Counted from the first letter of the stretch, positions 42,856 to 52,754 are shown. The stretch: 64,000 nt of DNA from Verrucomicrobiia bacterium (GCA_031290985.1 JARLJW010000043.1:1-64000), one strand, 5' to 3'. Numbers and translations are program-made. Notes: a model not told the origin generated them from the letters alone.

Positions 42856-45432
42856 TCAATCATCCTCGTCCGTTGACTTGGTGGCCATGACAAACCCGGC
42901 GTGAACCGGCGCGGGCATGGGGGAATCAGCGCCCTTCACCGAGCGCCAGACAACTTCGCCAAACTTGAGATCGTCGTTCGCATCTTCCTTGGCAAAATTG
43001 AATTTCTCCTTGGCGCCCCACGCCGCCAGGCTGTTGGTTTCATGCACGTCCACCTTGGCGGGCAGCGCGCGGTACGGGCTCGCATCCGCGACGGGCTGGA
43101 ACGAGTTGAACATCGGCGTCGCCGCCGCGTCAAATTGCGTCATGGGCTTCAAGCCCAGGATCAATTCCATCGTCCGCAGCATGCTGGTGGTCGAGTAAAG
43201 GGTGGAATCGACCGCGCCGTGTTTCGTGTACGGACTGATGACCAGCGCTTCGGTGCGGTGGGCATCCACATGGTCCGAGCCGTTCTGGGCATCGTCCTCA
43301 ACCACAAAAATCGCCGTGTTGGTCCAGAATTTGGATTCGCTCACCGCCTGCACCAGCTTGCCGAGGGCCGCATCATTTTCCGCGACATAGGCGGTGGGCG
43401 TCCGTTGGCCGGCGGTCACGCCATGCGTGTGATCGTTGGGCAGGCGGACGATTTGCAGATGCGGCATGTCGCCTTCGCGTTCGAACCGGTGCATTTCGCT
43501 GATGAAGCGCTCGGCGCGGGCCGCATCGGGATACTCCAGTGCGAAGCTGTTAAAACCGGGATCAAAATGGCCTTGCAGCGCCTTGAGCTTCGTCGTGACG
43601 GGGTCGTTGGTGGTGGTGCCGTTCTGGACAAATTCACCATAACTCCGGTAGCTCACCCCGGCCGCCGCCGCCTGATCCCACAGATAACCGCTGGCGGGCG
43701 ACGCAATGGGAAAAACACCCTCGCTCGGATAGGGAAATTTCGATTTCTTGTGCCCGTAATTCAGCGGCCAGGTCTTTTCCGCAAAATCCGACGCATAGGC
43801 AGCCATGGACCATTCATGACCGTCCGCACTGACTTCCGCATCGGCATAAAAATTATCCAGCAAAACGAACTGACTGGTCAGTTTATGCAGGTTTGGCGTC
43901 ACCCGCTCGGGAAACAGGCACAGCTTGGGATCTCCGTTGCCCTCCGGCTTGTCGCCAAACACCTGGTCGTAAGTCCGGTTCTCCTTGATGATATAGATGC
44001 AATGCGTGATCGGACCGGACTCACCCGGTTGCTGGGGAACGGGATTGCCTGCGGGCCGCTGCGTCACCACTGAGGCGTCCGGCCGCAGCGGCGTGCATTT
44101 GAGGACGTCGGCCGTCCACGCTGCCATCTGCCTTGAAAAATCATTCTTCGCCGGCAGGTCCACCACGCTCAGGGTGCCCTTCAGCAGGCCGGCGATATAT
44201 TGGGCGCCTTCCTTCTTTGTGCGGCCAGGGATGGGCTCCGGACCATCCGGATTGGCCAGGGCGGTGTTGCCCTTGCCATTGGTGATGAGGAGCTTTTTGC
44301 CATCGGGTGTCACTCGCACGCAGGTGGGATACCAACCGCTCGGAATGAATCCAAGACTGCTGCCGTGGCCGGGATCGGAGACATCAAACACCGCAATGGC
44401 ATTGATGTTGGCATTGGCCACGAACAGGGTCTTTTCATCCGGCGACAGGGCCACGCTGTTCGGCGTGGCACCGCGCGGAGAATCAGGATAAGACGTCGCC
44501 CACAGCGTCTCCATGGCGCGACCGGTGGCCGTATCCAGCACGGATACGGTGTTATCATTCGCATTGGCGACAAACAGCCGCCTGCCGTCGCGGGTCAAAA
44601 CCATCTCGCATGGATGCTGCCCGGCATCCCAGCGGGCGATGATATTGGTGGCTTTCGTGTCCAGCACCGCAACCTTTGCCGCCCCCCACAAACTCACATA
44701 AAGCCGGTTACGTTTGGCATCCAGCACACAGGCATAAGGGAACGCGCCCGCGACCTCGCCATGTTTGGACATTTCAGCGGCCCGCGCGCGCTTGGTGGCG
44801 GCCCGGGAATCGAAATCATCCGCTCCCTTCTGCGGTGCCAGCATCGCCGGCGCCTCGTTGGTATCCAAGGCCACATCGCAAACGGATTTGGTGGTCAAAT
44901 CCAGGCAGGAGATCCGGCTGCTCCACAAATCGGCCGCATACAAAATTTTCCCGGAAGGATTGATGGCGAGACCGCAGGGAACACCCGTGTCGGTGGCCTT
45001 GCGCAAACGCAGGATGCCGGCCCCCTGCAACTGGCCGTCGTGAAACCGGAAAACGTGGATGTCTTCGCCGCTGGCACCGCTGCAATATAGCTTCCGTCCG
45101 TCAGACGAAAATGTCAGCCCATAAAACGCCTCCGCCACATTGGTCCGACAGGTCACCACCCCTTTGTTCAAGTCGACCAGTTCCACCTCATGGTGCCCGT
45201 AGCCACAATGAAGCACCGCCGCGTAGCGGCCATCCGGTGTCAACGCGATATTGACCGGGAAGTCGCCCAAGTCAATCTGCTGGGAACCCGCCGGTCGCAA
45301 CGACCATTGATTGGGCAGGAGCATGGAGCCATCCGGTTGACGGCCGGGCCAGAGGGTCAAATTGGTTTGCCCCGGACAGATCGCGGCGGAGGCCGCGAGC
45401 ACGAGGCACATCGATAAAAAGCGCATGGTCAT
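42856..45432 (-). CDS. Bifunctional YncE-type propeller / phosphoesterase
   Basis: About 858 residues from ATG 45432, with a signal peptide (FLSMCLVLAASAAICPGQT). The N-terminal half is a YncE/cytochrome-cd1-like propeller (NIALTPDGRYAAVLHCG, LFVANANDNTVSVLDTATGR, SPDEKTLFVANANINAIAVF). The C-terminal half (about 485-800) is a phosphoesterase with IYIIKENRTYDQVFGD, YADAEVSADGHEWSMAAY, IFVVEDDAQNGSDHVDAHRT and SPYTKHGAVDSTLYSTTSML. This fusion is a known family of periplasmic phosphatases. It lies 30 bases upstream of the phospholipase-type gene and is probably cotranscribed with it, suggesting a joint role in phosphate-ester breakdown. Confidence 0.9.
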   Translation of the reverse strand: MTMRFLSMCLVLAASAAICPGQTNLTLWPGRQPDGSMLLPNQWSLRPAGSQQIDLGDFPVNIALTPDGRYAAVLHCGYGHHEVELVDLNKGVVTCRTNVAEAFYGLTFSSDGRKLYCSGASGEDIHVFRFHDGQLQGAGILRLRKATDTGVPCGLAINPSGKILYAADLWSSRISCLDLTTKSVCDVALDTNEAPAMLAPQKGADDFDSRAATKRARAAEMSKHGEVAGAFPYACVLDAKRNRLYVSLWGAAKVAVLDTKATNIIARWDAGQHPCEMVLTRDGRRLFVANANDNTVSVLDTATGRAMETLWATSYPDSPRGATPNSVALSPDEKTLFVANANINAIAVFDVSDPGHGSSLGFIPSGWYPTCVRVTPDGKKLLITNGKGNTALANPDGPEPIPGRTKKEGAQYIAGLLKGTLSVVDLPAKNDFSRQMAAWTADVLKCTPLRPDASVVTQRPAGNPVPQQPGESGPITHCIYIIKENRTYDQVFGDKPEGNGDPKLCLFPERVTPNLHKLTSQFVLLDNFYADAEVSADGHEWSMAAYASDFAEKTWPLNYGHKKSKFPYPSEGVFPIASPASGYLWDQAAAAGVSYRSYGEFVQNGTTTNDPVTTKLKALQGHFDPGFNSFALEYPDAARAERFISEMHRFEREGDMPHLQIVRLPNDHTHGVTAGQRTPTAYVAENDAALGKLVQAVSESKFWTNTAIFVVEDDAQNGSDHVDAHRTEALVISPYTKHGAVDSTLYSTTSMLRTMELILGLKPMTQFDAAATPMFNSFQPVADASPYRALPAKVDVHETNSLAAWGAKEKFNFAKEDANDDLKFGEVVWRSVKGADSPMPAPVHAGFVMATKSTDEDD

Positions 45433-45477
45433 TTGAAATGGATCGTTTTTGCCTGGCCGGTGCCAGCGACGACTCAT

Positions 45478-46357
45478 TGCGTCCGCTGGGACCGAGTTGG
45501 CTCATATTTCACAAGGTCGCATTAGGTTGGAGATGTACGCCGGGGATTTCAAACTTGGTGAATGTTCCAATCCTGCCGAACTTCCGCTCCTGCTGTGGTT
45601 TTTGTGTGCAACCCCCTGTCAGATTTTTGCTGATCCAGCGCAATCTATTACTGGAAGCAACCGCAAACTTCTCTCCAAAGACACCCGCAATCAAAATACA
45701 CGCCAAACAAACGCATTACGCTGTTAACGGCATCCTCAAGCCGCCTGACATTCTCGATCAGAAGCCGCCAAGGCAATTCAGTAACGTCGCCAGACTAAAA
45801 GTCTGGTTCGTCAAAATATTGCGCGATTTACCTCATGCATAAAGTACTGAACGACAACGGACTTATCTGAACCGCTTGCGCGGAATACAAAACTGGAATA
45901 CAAGATGACAAGGTCAAATGCTCAAGTCGCAAGCTGTTGCTTATCAAGCGCGCGCGGTGAAATTGGGGGGCCCGCCGGACTTAGGATTTGATTCAACGTC
46001 AAGGACTTAGAGGTAAACAACTGTCCGTGACTGGACTAAGTTGGCCAGCGTTTTTCTGCCAAGCGGCCTCTTTGGCCTCGTTTGGCCTGCCTTTTCGCCG
46101 TGCGGGATACCATACGAACACGGGATACAACGGAGAATCGCCAATGATAGCAAGCCAGCCGCGATCCTCGGTAGCTGCTAAATCCCAACGTTTGAAAGAG
46201 TTTAGGTATCATCGGCGAAGTTCCCGCGAAACAAGTTTTGTCAATGCAGACAAAGGTGCCGGAACCGTGGTTTTCTTGATCCGCTTTTGCCACTGTCTGC
46301 TTCAAAAAGTCGAAGGCCAAAGAATTTTTGGCAGCCTGAATCCGCTGGTTGTGATCT
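45478..46357. other. Long intergenic region (880 bp)
   Basis: No gene is supported on either strand; the frames present have no recognisable domains. It is AT-richer than its neighbours and contains one copy of dispersed repeat C (46050-46158). It separates the phosphoesterase group from the end of the catabolic operon. Confidence 0.45.
46050..46158. repeat. Dispersed repeat C, copy 2
   Basis: It shares GTTTTTCTGC, TTTGGCCT, GCCTGC.TTTTC and GAATCGCCAATGAT(A/G)GCAAG in order with 26082-26166. It carries an extra insertion of about 20 bases containing a second CGGGATAC. Non-coding, with no inverted termini seen. Confidence 0.55.
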
Positions 46358-47785
46358 TTAAAAACGAAAAGTGACCCAAGTTGAGAAATAGTCCACATCC
46401 TTTCCCGGTGTAGTTTGTTTCAGGAATTCCCCGGCAAAAAAGTGTGCGTAATCAGCCGCCAAGGTGATATGCCTCCCGAAATGCCACTCCAGCATCGCTT
46501 CCGCCTGGTTGCCCACGTAACGGGCCGCACTGTTCTTCCCAGATTGGAGCAGATTTACCGCCGGTCCGTAGATGCCGTCGTGGATGTTCTCACGCCAGAA
46601 GCAATCCCAGTCCACGGTTAGATTTAGATTCTTTAGCAAGGCCAGGTCGAGTTGTGGATGAACGTCAAAGTGGTTCGCCGGTCCGATCAGGGCTGGTTCA
46701 CCAAAATATGCACCCCTTGGAAAGAGGGGGTTGAAAGTTTCAAGCTTGGGGTTGTTCGGGTTGTCGTCGCCGCTGGTGACGCCCACTTTCAATCCGAGCC
46801 GCGGAGTGAATGAGGCGCTTACGAACGTGAACCCAGCCTCTGCGGCGGCGGTCCAGGCCTGAATATCTCCGTTCCCAAAACTGCCGAACTGATACACGGA
46901 CTCCAAATTGTAGTCCCAACCTGATTTCCCCCCCCATAATCTCGAGCCGAGTGAATGTCGCATTTCGTGGTTGGTGCCCTGATCAAAATGCGCGTCTTTG
47001 CGATCCAAGCCAAAATAGTAAAGATCGACGTTACCGCCAGGCAGCCATGAAACTGGCGTGGTGGCATAAACTCCCCAAAAAGTCTGATTCGGGTCAGAGT
47101 CATCATCGAACACGCCGCTCGTTGTCCGCACCGGCTTGACGGCGAACACATCCACCTGCCAGCCGGCCCCTTTGTAAATTGCTTTCACCCCGTCAAAAGC
47201 TAAGCGGACATTGGGCGATTCACGATAAGAAACCAGCCGTGACGACCCGTAGCCGAGTTCCTGCCTTCCTGCCCGGAAGGTGAGCGAATCTGCGCCTGAC
47301 AGCGGAAGGCGAATGTCGAGGAATGCCTGGTGTAAATCGAACTCATCTTCATCCGTCGGACGCGGCCCCCCATTGCGGCCATCTTCCAGTCCGCTCTTGA
47401 ATTGGACAAAGATTCGGAAATAGTCACCAAAGTGCGCGTCGGCATGAACCATGTAACGCTGCAGCAAATAGCCGTTTTCATCCTGCGGGCCTTTGCCCCA
47501 AAGACTGTTGTTATAATATTCGTAGCGCTCCCTGATCTCCCCGCCTAAAGTCAAATACCAGTCTCCCTCGGGATTAAGTGGAATAAATTTAATCGCATCC
47601 AGATAGTCCGCATGGCGCGACGGATCCTTTAGGTACGCATAATTTTCATCGTAACGAAGCTGCTTAAAACCCGGAGGACTTACGACCACCGGGTCAGCGG
47701 CGTGGCTTTGGAAAGCTCCGGCCAGCACCAAAATCGAGACCATTTTGCACCTGGAAAGATTTTTGTGATGCCGTGGAGGTTTCAT
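46358..47785 (-). CDS. Alginate-export-type outer-membrane porin
   Basis: 475 residues with a signal peptide (MVSILVLAGAFQSHAADP). Alginate-export-family barrel features follow: WYLTLGGEIRERYEYYNN, LLQRYMVHADAHFGDYFRIF, FDLHQAFLDIRLPLSGADSL, and FRAGRQELGYGSSRLVSYRE. It ends STWVTFRF, a barrel terminus. Members are porins for anionic polymers or aromatic compounds, and the family name does not fix the substrate. It is the last gene of the 11-gene operon, with a 4-base ATGA overlap with the DoxX gene. It probably admits the pathway's substrate. Confidence 0.85.
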   Translation of the reverse strand: MKPPRHHKNLSRCKMVSILVLAGAFQSHAADPVVVSPPGFKQLRYDENYAYLKDPSRHADYLDAIKFIPLNPEGDWYLTLGGEIRERYEYYNNSLWGKGPQDENGYLLQRYMVHADAHFGDYFRIFVQFKSGLEDGRNGGPRPTDEDEFDLHQAFLDIRLPLSGADSLTFRAGRQELGYGSSRLVSYRESPNVRLAFDGVKAIYKGAGWQVDVFAVKPVRTTSGVFDDDSDPNQTFWGVYATTPVSWLPGGNVDLYYFGLDRKDAHFDQGTNHEMRHSLGSRLWGGKSGWDYNLESVYQFGSFGNGDIQAWTAAAEAGFTFVSASFTPRLGLKVGVTSGDDNPNNPKLETFNPLFPRGAYFGEPALIGPANHFDVHPQLDLALLKNLNLTVDWDCFWRENIHDGIYGPAVNLLQSGKNSAARYVGNQAEAMLEWHFGRHITLAADYAHFFAGEFLKQTTPGKDVDYFSTWVTFRF

Positions 47786-48237
47786 TTAGATTCCGTCCTC
47801 TGAAAAAGCTTCGCATCCAGTGAGATGCTTCCGCCGCCCATCATGGCCAGTGTTAGGACCACGAGCGTGTAAAGAATCGCCAGTTGCGGGTCGCGACCGG
47901 CGATTAGGTTTTGAAGCACTGCTCCGCTTAACGCGCCGGCCAGCAAAACGGCATTGAGCCTCGTAAATAATCCAACCACGATCAGCGGTGCGCATATGAA
48001 CTGCACCAGGGTGGCGGCGACTGCCGAAGCTAACGGTGCCGGGAAATGCATCTCGGCGACGTCCTCCACCAGCTTCCATGGTGTGCCATGCTGTTCATAG
48101 GCGATCCAGCCCTCCAGTTTATGCCAGCCGTGGATGTAAAAAATCATCAATCCGCTGGAGACCCGGAGGCAGAAATGCCCCCATCTGACAGGCGTGCTCT
48201 CCGAATCAACACTTGGAGATTTGCGAAAATCATTCAT
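47782..48237 (-). CDS. DoxX-family membrane protein
   Basis: About 151 residues from ATG 48237 (MNDFRKSPSV); the frame is open upstream into the next gene. DoxX features are LRVSSGLMIFYIHGWHKLEG, then VAATLVQFICAPLIVVGLFT, LNAVLLAGALSGAVL and AILYTLVVLTLAMMGGG, making four membrane helices. DoxX proteins are linked to quinone or thiol oxidation and to oxidative stress. It overlaps the porin gene by 4 bases and follows the amidohydrolase after 32 bases. Confidence 0.85.
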   Translation of the reverse strand: MNDFRKSPSVDSESTPVRWGHFCLRVSSGLMIFYIHGWHKLEGWIAYEQHGTPWKLVEDVAEMHFPAPLASAVAATLVQFICAPLIVVGLFTRLNAVLLAGALSGAVLQNLIAGRDPQLAILYTLVVLTLAMMGGGSISLDAKLFQRTESK

Positions 48238-48269
48238 GTTTTTATGGCGAAGGAAATAAGCGTCAACTT

Positions 48270-50150
48270 TCAAAACGCAAAACAGTCGCAGCCCGGACCG
48301 AAGAACCTGTCGTAGCGGTTGCGGGCGGCTTCGATGCCGGCGTGCAGCAGGTTTGCCGAGTGATTGCAGCCGTGTTGGTGGCACCCGGCACTGTGATCAT
48401 GAGTCTGCGCAACCGGCACGCCAAAGCGGGCGGCCTTGCGCAGGTCCAATGGCGCACCATAACCGCCAAACACTTTGTTGGGCGACCATTCTGGCAGCAC
48501 TGGCAGCGGGGCGGGCGAATGCTGATTAAATTCGCCCGCCGCGTGCACCATCTTTCCACCAACGATTGTCAGCACGGATTCGATGCTTTTGATTTGTTCG
48601 TCCGCCACGGCAAAATAGTCATCGGTGAGTGCGACCAAATCTGCCAACTGGCCGGGTGCAATGGTTCCCTTCTTTCCGCTTTCGCTCGAAAACCAACTGC
48701 TCCCTTGCGTGTAAAGACGCAACGCTTCTTCGCGACTAAGGCAATTCGGTTCAGGATACATCGAAGTGCCGCCGACGGTTTTGCCCGTCGTCAGCCAATA
48801 GAGGGAAACCCACGGATTGTAGCTGGCCACTCGCGTCGCATCGGTGCCGGCACCGACCGGGATGCCCAGTTCCAACATTTTCCTGACCGGCGGCGTGCGT
48901 TCCGCCGCCCTTTTACCGTAGCGTTCCATGAAATATTCCCCTTGAAAGGCCATCCGATGCTGGACGGCTATGCCGCCGCCAAGCGCTTTCACCCGCTCCA
49001 AGTTACGATCGGAAATGGTCTCGCAGTGATCGAAAAACCAGTTAAGACCCTTAAACGGCACATTGCGATTCACTTCCTCGAAGACATTGAGAAAGCGGGT
49101 GATGCTTTCGTCATAGGTGGCGTGCAAGCGGAACGGCCATTTGTTCGCCGCGAGCAATCCCACAACTTCCTTGAGATCATTCTCCAAGGACGACGCTAGG
49201 TCAGGGCGGGGCTCAAGAAAATCTTCAAAATCAGCAGCGGAGAAAACCAGCATTTCGCCTGCGCCATTGCAGCGGAGATAATCATCGCCTTTGCCCGGCC
49301 CCGTCATCCTGATCCAACGTGCAAAATCTTCCTTCTCCGCCTTCGGCTTTTGGGTGAAAAGATTGTAAGCGATACGGACGGTCATCTCGCCTTTGCTATG
49401 CAATTCGTTAATGATGACGTAATCCTCGGGATAATTTTGAAATCCACCGCCCGCGTCGATGATGCTCGTCAGCCCCAGCCGGTTCAGTTCACGCATGAAG
49501 TGGCGCGTTGAGTTCAGCTGATGTTCCGGCGGCAATTTCGGCCCCTTGGCAAGCGTGGCATAAAGCAGGGTGGCATTGGGGCGGGCGATGAGCATTCCTG
49601 TCGGCTGGCCACTGTGGTCGCGTTGAATTTCTCCGCCCGGTGGATTGGGCGTGGCTTTCGTGTACCCACAAGCCCGGAGGGCGGCCTGGTTCAGCAACGC
49701 CCGGCAATAAAGGTGTAAAATGAACACGGGCGTTTCGGGAGCCGCAGCATTAATTTCATCCAGCGTCGGCATCCGGCGTTCCGCAAATTGGAATTCGCTC
49801 CAACCGCCCACCACCCGAACCCATTGACCAGGGGGGGTGCGCCGGGCCTGTTCGCGCAACATCCGCAGCGCATCCGCCAATGAAGGCACGCCGTCCCAGC
49901 GCAATTCCATGTTGTAGTTCAGACCTCCTCGAATCACGTGAAGGTGTGAGTCGTTGAGCCCGGGGATGAGGCGGCGGCCTTTTAGATCAATCTCCTTGGT
50001 ATTCGGCCCGCGCTCGTAACTTTCTGCGTCGTCAACCGCCATGATCCGGCCATTCTTGATGGCCAGATTGGTTGCCGTTGGATGTTGCGGATCAAGCGTG
50101 GTGATCCGGCCATTGTGAAGAATCAGATCGGGCGCCGAGTCGGTTTTCAT
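48270..50150 (-). CDS. YtcJ-type metal-dependent amidohydrolase with His/Cys-rich tail
   Basis: 626 residues without a signal peptide. It is an Amidohydro_3 protein: LIPGLNDSHLHVIRGG (His-x-His), VRVVGGWSEFQFAERR, LHATYDESI (metal His), WFFDHCETIS, and PVGAGTDATRVASYNPW (metal Asp). The last 45 residues form a tail with THDHSAGCHQHGCNHSA and FGPGCDCFAF, which could bind metal. Enzymes of this group hydrolyse N-acyl or cyclic amide-type substrates. It overlaps the monooxygenase-like gene by 4 bases (ATGA). Confidence 0.88.
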   Translation of the reverse strand: MKTDSAPDLILHNGRITTLDPQHPTATNLAIKNGRIMAVDDAESYERGPNTKEIDLKGRRLIPGLNDSHLHVIRGGLNYNMELRWDGVPSLADALRMLREQARRTPPGQWVRVVGGWSEFQFAERRMPTLDEINAAAPETPVFILHLYCRALLNQAALRACGYTKATPNPPGGEIQRDHSGQPTGMLIARPNATLLYATLAKGPKLPPEHQLNSTRHFMRELNRLGLTSIIDAGGGFQNYPEDYVIINELHSKGEMTVRIAYNLFTQKPKAEKEDFARWIRMTGPGKGDDYLRCNGAGEMLVFSAADFEDFLEPRPDLASSLENDLKEVVGLLAANKWPFRLHATYDESITRFLNVFEEVNRNVPFKGLNWFFDHCETISDRNLERVKALGGGIAVQHRMAFQGEYFMERYGKRAAERTPPVRKMLELGIPVGAGTDATRVASYNPWVSLYWLTTGKTVGGTSMYPEPNCLSREEALRLYTQGSSWFSSESGKKGTIAPGQLADLVALTDDYFAVADEQIKSIESVLTIVGGKMVHAAGEFNQHSPAPLPVLPEWSPNKVFGGYGAPLDLRKAARFGVPVAQTHDHSAGCHQHGCNHSANLLHAGIEAARNRYDRFFGPGCDCFAF

Positions 50151-50713
50151 ATGGATGGTTTCCTTTCATTACCCCGCAGCCAGCCATGCAGTGCTCGCGT
50201 CAGCACCGGCATTACGAGCCAAGTCAAACAACCGACGACCACGAGGTTGAAAGCCGCGTTCCGGATGGGTAATGGCCAGTTGCGTATGGCGGGCCCCATC
50301 AAAATAGTGAGGATGAGGGTGATGAGATAAACTCCCACGAATGTGACCGAAGCCATCTTCCACTTTGGCAGCGGGTGCAAGGCGGCGCCGGGAAGCGTGA
50401 ACCAGCTTTCCAGTCCGCACAGTTCTTCCGTCCGTCCTGAACCCTCGGTTAAATTTTGCGCGAGCTGATTCCATTCCAGATATTCCGGCGACGTGCGGAA
50501 TTCGTTGAGGGCTTCGCGATTCTCAAATTTCCGAATGATCCCATATTCACGCGAGTTGCTGCCGGGAGCCGGTCGCATGATATGCACGCCTAGCTGGCCC
50601 GGCAAAGTGAAGGAGCGTTGGACGAAATCATGCAATGCCTTCTCAAATTCCGTCTCAAATCCAGGTTTTGCCGTGCGGGTAATGGCCACCGTCATGGCGC
50701 TTGGTTGATTCAT
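50147..50713 (-). CDS. Antibiotic-biosynthesis-monooxygenase domain fused to membrane helices
   Basis: 188 residues. The N-terminal ABM ferredoxin-like domain (about 5-100) reads VAITRTAKPGFETEFEKALH, QLGVHIMRPAPGSNSREYGI and FRTSPEYLEWNQLAQNL. The C-terminal part has two to three membrane helices (FVGVYLITLILTILMGPAI, NLVVVGCLTWLVMPVLTRAL). This fusion occurs as a known family. ABM domains perform cofactor-free oxygenation or heme/quinol handling, and the substrate is not visible. It sits between the amidohydrolase (4-base overlap) and an exported unknown (18 bases). Confidence 0.85.
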   Translation of the reverse strand: MNQPSAMTVAITRTAKPGFETEFEKALHDFVQRSFTLPGQLGVHIMRPAPGSNSREYGIIRKFENREALNEFRTSPEYLEWNQLAQNLTEGSGRTEELCGLESWFTLPGAALHPLPKWKMASVTFVGVYLITLILTILMGPAIRNWPLPIRNAAFNLVVVGCLTWLVMPVLTRALHGWLRGNERKPSI

Positions 50714-50730
50714 GGATGATTTTTGACTGC

Positions 50731-51495
50731 TTAGTTGGTTAACTGAAATGGCTGGACCGTCCCTTGCCCGTCCCGAACCTGGCCCGCAACTGTGGTCTCG
50801 AACGGTGCACCCGGCCGATTTCCCGCAAAATCCTCTAGGTCTGGATGCGTGACCACGGCATAGGCACCTTCATGCCACGGCCGCTCTGGGGTAAAACACC
50901 ATTCGGTTTCGCCATTTTCGAGCCGGGCGTCACCCGCAAGACGGCTTCCATCAGGGCCGCGAATCGCGATCAGATGCTCAGCCGACAAACTAATCGGCTT
51001 ATCAAGATGTACCAGCAGTGGTGATCGGCTTCCGCTTTGAGGCGGTGCAAATGTCCAATGGGCAGGCTGTGGCGATTTGGTGTCGGGCTCCGTGATCAGC
51101 CAGCTTTTACGAACCGGCTTCGCCAGGGCTGGATGTTCAATGGTCAAGGTGACCGTGTCACCAACGTGTAACGCCCGACCAAGGGCAAGATTCGCGCCGA
51201 CCCCGGTTTTGACCCTGGCTGGATGGAATAGAATTATCATGCTTCTGCCATCGGAACTGGGCAGTCCCAGATCAAGAAACGGGTCTTTGATCTCAGTCCC
51301 GGTGGCATCCGTCAGTGCCACCTGATCCATTCTCAGTTGGGGCCAGAGTGGTGCCGAAAAACGAAGCTCAACGCGCAACAGGTTTTCCGGGACCGTTGGC
51401 CCCGAAGGGCAAATCAAGACTGACATCTCAGCACCGAGCACCCGACCTCCGGTTGCAAAAATCAGCGCCGCTATCGTTGCCTGAAGCGTGCTCAC
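50731..51495 (-). CDS. Exported protein of unknown function
   Basis: 254 residues with a likely signal peptide (TLQATIAALIFATGGRVLGA). The mature part is beta-rich and resembles two Ig-like or CopC/SbsA-like copies. These are LLRVELRFSAPLWPQLRMDQ with VALTDATGT, and LLVHLDKPISLSAEHLIAIR with GPDGSRL, each followed by a strand-rich segment. Residues PERPWHEGAYAVVTHPDLED and FAGNRPGAPF resemble the end of bacterial Ig-like domains. Its start overlaps the stop of the next upstream gene by 4 bases, so it belongs firmly to the operon. Confidence 0.7.
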   Translation of the reverse strand: MSTLQATIAALIFATGGRVLGAEMSVLICPSGPTVPENLLRVELRFSAPLWPQLRMDQVALTDATGTEIKDPFLDLGLPSSDGRSMIILFHPARVKTGVGANLALGRALHVGDTVTLTIEHPALAKPVRKSWLITEPDTKSPQPAHWTFAPPQSGSRSPLLVHLDKPISLSAEHLIAIRGPDGSRLAGDARLENGETEWCFTPERPWHEGAYAVVTHPDLEDFAGNRPGAPFETTVAGQVRDGQGTVQPFQLTN

Positions 51496-52754
51496 GGGAG
51501 AACAGCCCTCCTGGCGAGATCAGGGTAACCTTCGTCCGTGCGCAGCATTTGATGAACGCCATGCCACGTGTCCGTGGGGGCGTATTTATAATCCGCAAAG
51601 TCGTATTCATTGATGAAATCGCTCAAGCGTAGAAAGGCCCCTTTCCGAATCGATAACAGCTCCATGGCGCCGGAGGTTGCATCGGGCCGCAATCCCCCGA
51701 AGAAATCTTTATTTTCATTGCTGAGTTGCACGATGCCCGCAAGCGGAATCGGCGTGGATTTGAGCCCCAAAAGCGGTTCGCTCGGCCACTTGATGGGTGT
51801 CGAAAGTCCCGGTTGGGCCGATGCTTCAGCGATGGCTGAGACGGTCATCAAATCGGCTGACTTGTGGGAATTGACCAGCAGAACCATCGGCCCCTGGCCC
51901 ACGTCAAATGTCACCATGTCGACCGGCGCGCTGCCCCAGCCAAGCTCCGCGATAGTCTTGCCGGTGATGTGCGCACCGTCCTTCAAATCTTTCAAGGGGA
52001 TGGTGACGAGCGGCGTGCAAGTATAAGCCGCAACCAACGTCGGCTCACCATTTAACGCAACAATGGCCATTTTTCGGATGGGTGCACGAGTCTCCATTTG
52101 ATTGTGGACCGCGTGATATATCTCGATGCTGGTTGCAGTCCCGACCCCCGTGAAAGGAAAGTCATAGACCCGTAAAGTTGACGCGAAGCTTTCACCAGAT
52201 AGACCCGCCACGTAGAGTTTCCCCTCGTAGCAAACCAGATCTGTCACGGTATAGGTTGCTTCGGGCACATCACGCCAGAAGCGCGCATCCGCCATGGGAC
52301 GGCTTTTGATTTCAACCGAGGTTTGCGGCGTTTTGACCAGATCCACGACCTCCACTTTTCCTGCGGCAGCCACCGACACGAGTGCCGGACGCGGGGCTTT
52401 GTCACCTTGGTCAACCGAAATGGTGAGGTAGGCCAGCTCCGCGCCCGGGCGAAAAGCCATGTCCTCGAAATGGATCTTTTCCGGACGGGTGTGCAGTGCG
52501 TGAGCGATTGGCGTCGAAATATTTTTAAGGTTGAAAGGCCTTGTGGCGGCATTGGCGGCGGGCGGGAGTTGCAGTGCGTGAATTTCGCCGGCGCGCCAGT
52601 CGGCGATTATAACCGTGTTGGCATCAGCGAATGTCATCTGGCCGACCGACTTTATTGGCCCAGCGCTGGTGATGTTGTTCCCGGCGATAACGGCCAGCAT
52701 CAGGGCGGTACAAATACCACGCCGGCTTAAATGGTGGTTGGGGAAATGTTTCAT
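51492..52754 (-). CDS. Exported propeller-like protein of unknown function
   Basis: About 420 residues from ATG 52754 (MKHFPNHHLSRRG). A signal peptide follows (ICTALMLAVIAGNNITSAGP). The sequence looks like an irregular beta-propeller (MTFADANTVIIADWRAGEIH, LYVAGLSGESFASTLRVYDF, TVSAIAEAS). It has no catalytic motif that I recognise. It is probably periplasmic, and its 4-base overlap with the next gene implies coordinated synthesis with the Ig-like exported protein. Confidence 0.7.
   Translation of the reverse strand: MKHFPNHHLSRRGICTALMLAVIAGNNITSAGPIKSVGQMTFADANTVIIADWRAGEIHALQLPPAANAATRPFNLKNISTPIAHALHTRPEKIHFEDMAFRPGAELAYLTISVDQGDKAPRPALVSVAAAGKVEVVDLVKTPQTSVEIKSRPMADARFWRDVPEATYTVTDLVCYEGKLYVAGLSGESFASTLRVYDFPFTGVGTATSIEIYHAVHNQMETRAPIRKMAIVALNGEPTLVAAYTCTPLVTIPLKDLKDGAHITGKTIAELGWGSAPVDMVTFDVGQGPMVLLVNSHKSADLMTVSAIAEASAQPGLSTPIKWPSEPLLGLKSTPIPLAGIVQLSNENKDFFGGLRPDATSGAMELLSIRKGAFLRLSDFINEYDFADYKYAPTDTWHGVHQMLRTDEGYPDLARRAVLP

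Noticed and set aside
45438..45842. 135-codon plus-strand frame between the phosphoesterase group and the operon
   Set aside because: It has no signal or domain and starts inside the divergent gene's leader; its lower part is AT-rich non-coding DNA.
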